Shown: in pieces, positions 60,545-64,000 of the stretch
How positions within the stretch are numbered: position 1 is the first letter of the stretch
Layout: every line of letters starts with the position of its first letter
NCBI GenBank assembly: GCA_037893245.1
Contig: JBAIAA010000445.1
Coordinates: forward strand, 1 to 64,000
DNA: 64,000 nt
From: Crossaster papposus
Taxonomy: Eukaryota > Echinodermata > Asteroidea > Velatida > Solasteridae
Reading direction: 5' to 3'
Notes under the pieces: generated by a model
The model's input: the letters and a program-made list of their open reading frames with translations, nothing else
Database searches by the model: none
What the model was told of the DNA's origin: nothing
Program-made: the position numbers and the translations under genes

Positions 60545-62139
60545 TAGAGCCTGAAGCTAGCTGGTGGCGCAGTTCCAGACCCCTCGAATAGCTAAATCAG
60601 CGTGTAAAAGTCGGGGTTTCTACAATTTTGTCGGTACATTTATTTCTTTAAGACAGTCCTCCTTTAAAAAGGCAGTTGTAAATTTGTTACGATGTTGTAT
60701 CTCAAATTGATGAAACTGAAAAATCGCATTACGTTAAAGAGAAATATCGAGCAAAAAATCGACCTCTCACAAAAATCTTAATGTGGACTCATGGAAGTAG
60801 AAACACTTGTACAAATAGGCCACCAGCCTTCGGTCCATAAATCCAATGATCGAGAAGAGTAATGCTCATAGCGATTCTGGCAAAGTACACTGTATTTGTT
60901 TAGGTAAAATAATGTTCACCTGTAAAATAACAAACCATCGCCGTGTTTTAGTTTACGGGTTTTGAATGTACAATTACGGTACTGCGACCTGGAAACAATC
61001 ACGAAAAAAACCACACGAATCCATAAAGTGTTCGTGTTGTAGTGTTAATTTATACAGATGATATAAATTTACAAAAACACTTTCTCAAAATCCAACATGT
61101 TGTGTACATGTACATGAACACCTACAAAGTGTTGTTTATTTACATATAATCTACTGTTATCCAACAGGAATCTCATTACGCAGCAACTGACCATTCAGAG
61201 AAGATTTGTAGTATTTTAAATTGGCTGTTCAGTCAAAAAAATGCACGTTTTTGATCATAATGTGTTATTTATTCAAACAATTCCACCACAATAAAATTCG
61301 GATTTCTTGCAAAAATAGGTTAATAATCGTATTAGATCTTTTGTATTCAAATATTTAAATCATTTCTGGCAAACTGTGACTTTATCGTGACATGAAAAGA
61401 TCATGAATATAAATCAAAACCAGTCACTTTCTTTGGCCTCGCCCTGTGTACCTCAACAACATCTACTGCAATCAAAGTTACCATACCACAATGTTCTTTT
61501 ATTGTAATAACTTTAAGAAGCACAATTTTACCAAGATGACTTTTCTTTACTAATGTCTTAAACTAGATACCACTGAATGCAAGGAAAAATAGGGTTTTTT
61601 ATCTACGAACTAAGCGCACTATTAGAAAAACTAAATACCTGTAATTGTAGAAGAGTAAAAAATTAAATCTATGAGCTTGTGTAAAAAAAATGCTTTGATA
61701 TTTTTGGAGTTAAATTTGATTTTTAGGATATGTTATTGCTTTCTGATGGCCGATTGCTTTGTTCGCTGGGTCTCTCAATTGCCCTTTCATTAGGAATATC
61801 ATAGCGGTAACTGGAAATAATTCCATACACAGACATCACTAATATTTCCCTACTTCGACCTATCAGCTATGGATCAGAAAGCAATAACATATCCTAAAAA
61901 GACAAATTAAGCTAATATCATAGCATTTCCGTGAATATTCCTTTCTAGACAAGTCTCGTAGTGTTTGTGCACTGGGTGTCATTTGAGGTCCGTGTATGAA
62001 ATTTTTTTCCCAGGAACCAGCCACTTAAATTAAAGTCAGATAAAATGGCGTCTGATATTGACTACCACAAATTGCTTTTTCTTACTGCCCACAGCAGATG
62101 TAGTTTGGTTCAAGTAAGCAGCAGTGCCTAGTAGACACT
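60545..62139. repeat. Type A TRIM 3' flank, copy 3
   Basis: Matches 8510-10097 and 43920-45447. No gene seen. It adjoins the stop codon of the 62140 TRIM gene and marks the start of a third repeat of the two-gene block. Confidence 0.78.
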
Positions 62140-64000
62140 TCACATCCGCTGCAAGATCTTGATGGAATGTCTGTCTGCAACAACCATGTCGCCAGTGGGA
62201 GTATAGGCCATTTCTATCGGATTGTACAGCTTTTCGGCTACAGTTCCTACCAGTGATCCATTTGGGTCGTACTGTTGTATTTGTATGGTTCCCCTGTCAC
62301 CGTGATGAACAACTACATTATAGTAACCGTGACTGTCACAAAGGATCCCGGCAGGATTCGCAGGATTTTTGTCCACAAGTGTCTTTATACTGAACACCTC
62401 ATTGCCCCTGAGGTCTACGCAAAAGATGGTTTTACTTTCGTAGTTAGGAATGAACAGGCGCTCCATGTTATCCATCGCTAAAACAAAGTCCACATTTTCA
62501 TTTGCAATAGTCGCTACTAACGAGCCATCAAGCAAATGCACAGAAACAACTTTCCTGCCCCGGTCAGCCACAGCTAGTCGTTCTCCAGCTGCGTCTATCG
62601 CAATAGCGGTTAACTGACTTGCCTCTTCCTTAGAGGGTGTGAATTCGCGAATCAACTGAAGATTGTCGTCAAAAACCTTCACTTTATTGTTGTCCGTGAC
62701 AAAAAGCAGATCTTCTGAGGTTATAGCAATTCCCCTAGGAGCCACCAGCGGATGACCGCTTTGAGTAGTCGAAGTTTTGAAACGTCCAGTGGAGGTAAAT
62801 ATCGATAGTCGATTCAGCTCTTTGTCTGTCACAGCAATTTCCCCGTTGCTAAAACATGCAACATTTCCGGCGAATTGGAATTCCCCGTCACCGCTTCCTT
62901 CCTTGCCGAACTCTTCCTTCACCTGCCACTTCTCTTTGAGCAATATCTCCCCAAGATCCTTTTCACTGACGACATCTTGACATTTGACGCCAATGAACGA
63001 AAGATCCACCTTTGCCGGTTCGCACTCGAGCTTCTTCTGGAATTCCAAGTTGTGCATCACTTTCGGTTTGAGTTCCAAGAGCTCAAAATCATCGACTTGA
63101 GTCATCAAGTCGTTTACGGCCGTGACGATCTGATCTGCGCGTTCCATCTGGTCACGGTTGCGCATGAGTGCTTTTTCGTACTCGCTGTCTCTCTCCTGGC
63201 CGATTTTGTTGACTTGTTGGGTGATAACCTTTGCTTTGCTTCTGATTTTAGCAATTTCTGCCTCCGCTTTTGCAGAAATATCACTGCAAGCCTGAGCCAG
63301 TTTCGTTTGCAATCTATTCCGTGCATGCTTGATAGAGTCTTCGTTTGATGCAAATTGCTCTTTGCTTTTCTGGAACTTTTGCAATATGTCCTTGACACTC
63401 TCACGGAATGATTTGATGGCGTCACCGATATCAATTAACTTATGTTCAGCAGCTGTTCGGTGCTCAGTTACAGCACACATGGCGCAAATCAACGCATCAC
63501 AAGTCTCACAGTAAAAGCATATGGCCTGATCACTATGTTTCCTACATTTTGGTGTGGCCGTCTTATTAGCATCGGTTGGTGAAGCCCTCGGTTTGTCAAA
63601 GTCTTCCGCTTGAATGAGGCGATGGTCTTTGAAGGACTTCAAGCGTCGGTGTGCCTCTTCGCATTTCTTGCAGATGTTCTCCTTGCAGTCAAGACATCTT
63701 GACACGGCCTCATTTCCTTCTTCGCAGGATTCACAAGTCGCACTAGTAGTAGTTACCTTTCCTAATAACTGCTCTTGTTTGCGTATCTCATCGACAAGAG
63801 ATATCAGAAAGAAGCTAGAAGACAGACTCTGCACTCCTTCGTCAGTAACGTCCGTCTCTCTCCTGCAGACTGGACATGTTATCTTTGCCCTCTCTGTCGT
63901 CTCTTTGCTTACCATCTCTCCCAGACAGTTCAGGCAGAAGCTATGAAGACAGTCTAGCATCTTAGGATCCTTGAATCGGCAGCAGCAGATCGGACATTCC
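62140..64000 (-). CDS. TRIM-NHL E3 ubiquitin ligase-like protein, type A copy 3 (runs off the window)
   Basis: Open to the window edge. The visible frame enters inside the RING (CPICCCRF side), so about 19 N-terminal residues, including MAEAAAR, lie beyond 64000; the first ATG inside (63960) is only the internal M of KMLDCLHSFC. RING second half, B-box 1 (CESCEEGNEAVSRCLDC), B-box 2 (CRKHSDQAICFYCETC, with one extra residue in HRTAAEHK), coiled coil, linker and six NHL blades to KILQRM are all in one frame, about 620 residues in the window. Together with 15958 it is one of two clearly intact copies. The 3' flank makes it type A by context, though its RING/linker sequence (SKETTERAK) resembles type B, which hints at gene conversion. 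Confidence 0.9.
   Translation of the reverse strand, partial: ECPICCCRFKDPKMLDCLHSFCLNCLGEMVSKETTERAKITCPVCRRETDVTDEGVQSLSSSFFLISLVDEIRKQEQLLGKVTTTSATCESCEEGNEAVSRCLDCKENICKKCEEAHRRLKSFKDHRLIQAEDFDKPRASPTDANKTATPKCRKHSDQAICFYCETCDALICAMCAVTEHRTAAEHKLIDIGDAIKSFRESVKDILQKFQKSKEQFASNEDSIKHARNRLQTKLAQACSDISAKAEAEIAKIRSKAKVITQQVNKIGQERDSEYEKALMRNRDQMERADQIVTAVNDLMTQVDDFELLELKPKVMHNLEFQKKLECEPAKVDLSFIGVKCQDVVSEKDLGEILLKEKWQVKEEFGKEGSGDGEFQFAGNVACFSNGEIAVTDKELNRLSIFTSTGRFKTSTTQSGHPLVAPRGIAITSEDLLFVTDNNKVKVFDDNLQLIREFTPSKEEASQLTAIAIDAAGERLAVADRGRKVVSVHLLDGSLVATIANENVDFVLAMDNMERLFIPNYESKTIFCVDLRGNEVFSIKTLVDKNPANPAGILCDSHGYYNVVVHHGDRGTIQIQQYDPNGSLVGTVAEKLYNPIEMAYTPTGDMVVADRHSIKILQRM

Overview
This is a repeat-rich, AT-leaning animal nuclear window, most likely from a marine invertebrate deuterostome (an echinoderm or amphioxus would fit; I cannot name the species). 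The reasons are a tandem family of intronless TRIM-NHL genes, CR1/Jockey-type LINEs (one with a 2A-like peptide), a Ty3/Gypsy element and a nearly whole Polinton/Maverick.

Host layer. Six TRIM (RING, two B-boxes, coiled coil, NHL propeller) genes or remnants lie on the minus strand at 10098-11756, 15958-17868, 20113-20673, 45448-47364, 55737-57658 and 62140-64000. They fall into two alternating types by their flanks. Type A copies share a 3' flank (8510-10097, 43920-45447, 60545-62139). Type B copies share another (14400-15957, 49390-50862 plus 55619-55736). The array is therefore a higher-order tandem duplication of a two-gene block, about 11-12 kb once insertions are set aside. Only the 15958 copy is clearly full length and open; the 62140 copy is open but runs off the window. 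The others carry an in-frame deletion (10098), a 3' truncation (20113), two frameshifts (45448) or one frameshift (55737).

Mobile layer. Region 1735-7753 replaces ordinary spacer. It holds a foldback, a 458-bp x 3 tandem repeat, a minus-strand LINE remnant and a plus-strand EN-RT LINE. A Polinton of about 16.06 kb (21314-37375) has perfect 54-bp terminal inverted repeats. It carries PolB, integrase, packaging ATPase, major capsid protein, two penton-like genes and several conserved small Polinton genes. It sits inside a spacer whose uninterrupted paralogue is at 1-1500. Right beside it a GC-rich minisatellite has grown to about 1.5 kb (37400-38947), against about 130 bp in the paralogue. A degraded LINE with a 2A-like motif fills about 40090-43700. 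A broken Ty3/Gypsy element fills 50863-55613 with a 5-bp target duplication.

Most unusual signals. The Polinton has terminator-like hairpins at 28266-28308 and 37198-37225, and tandem TATA/CRE-like units near its right end. The minisatellite is open in every frame. A perfect 33-bp palindrome with an AP-1-like core occurs in both copies of one spacer. The duplicated spacers also share a foldback (MITE-like) pair and truncated tRNA-like pol III modules. Paralogous spacers give internal empty sites that order the insertions relative to the duplications.
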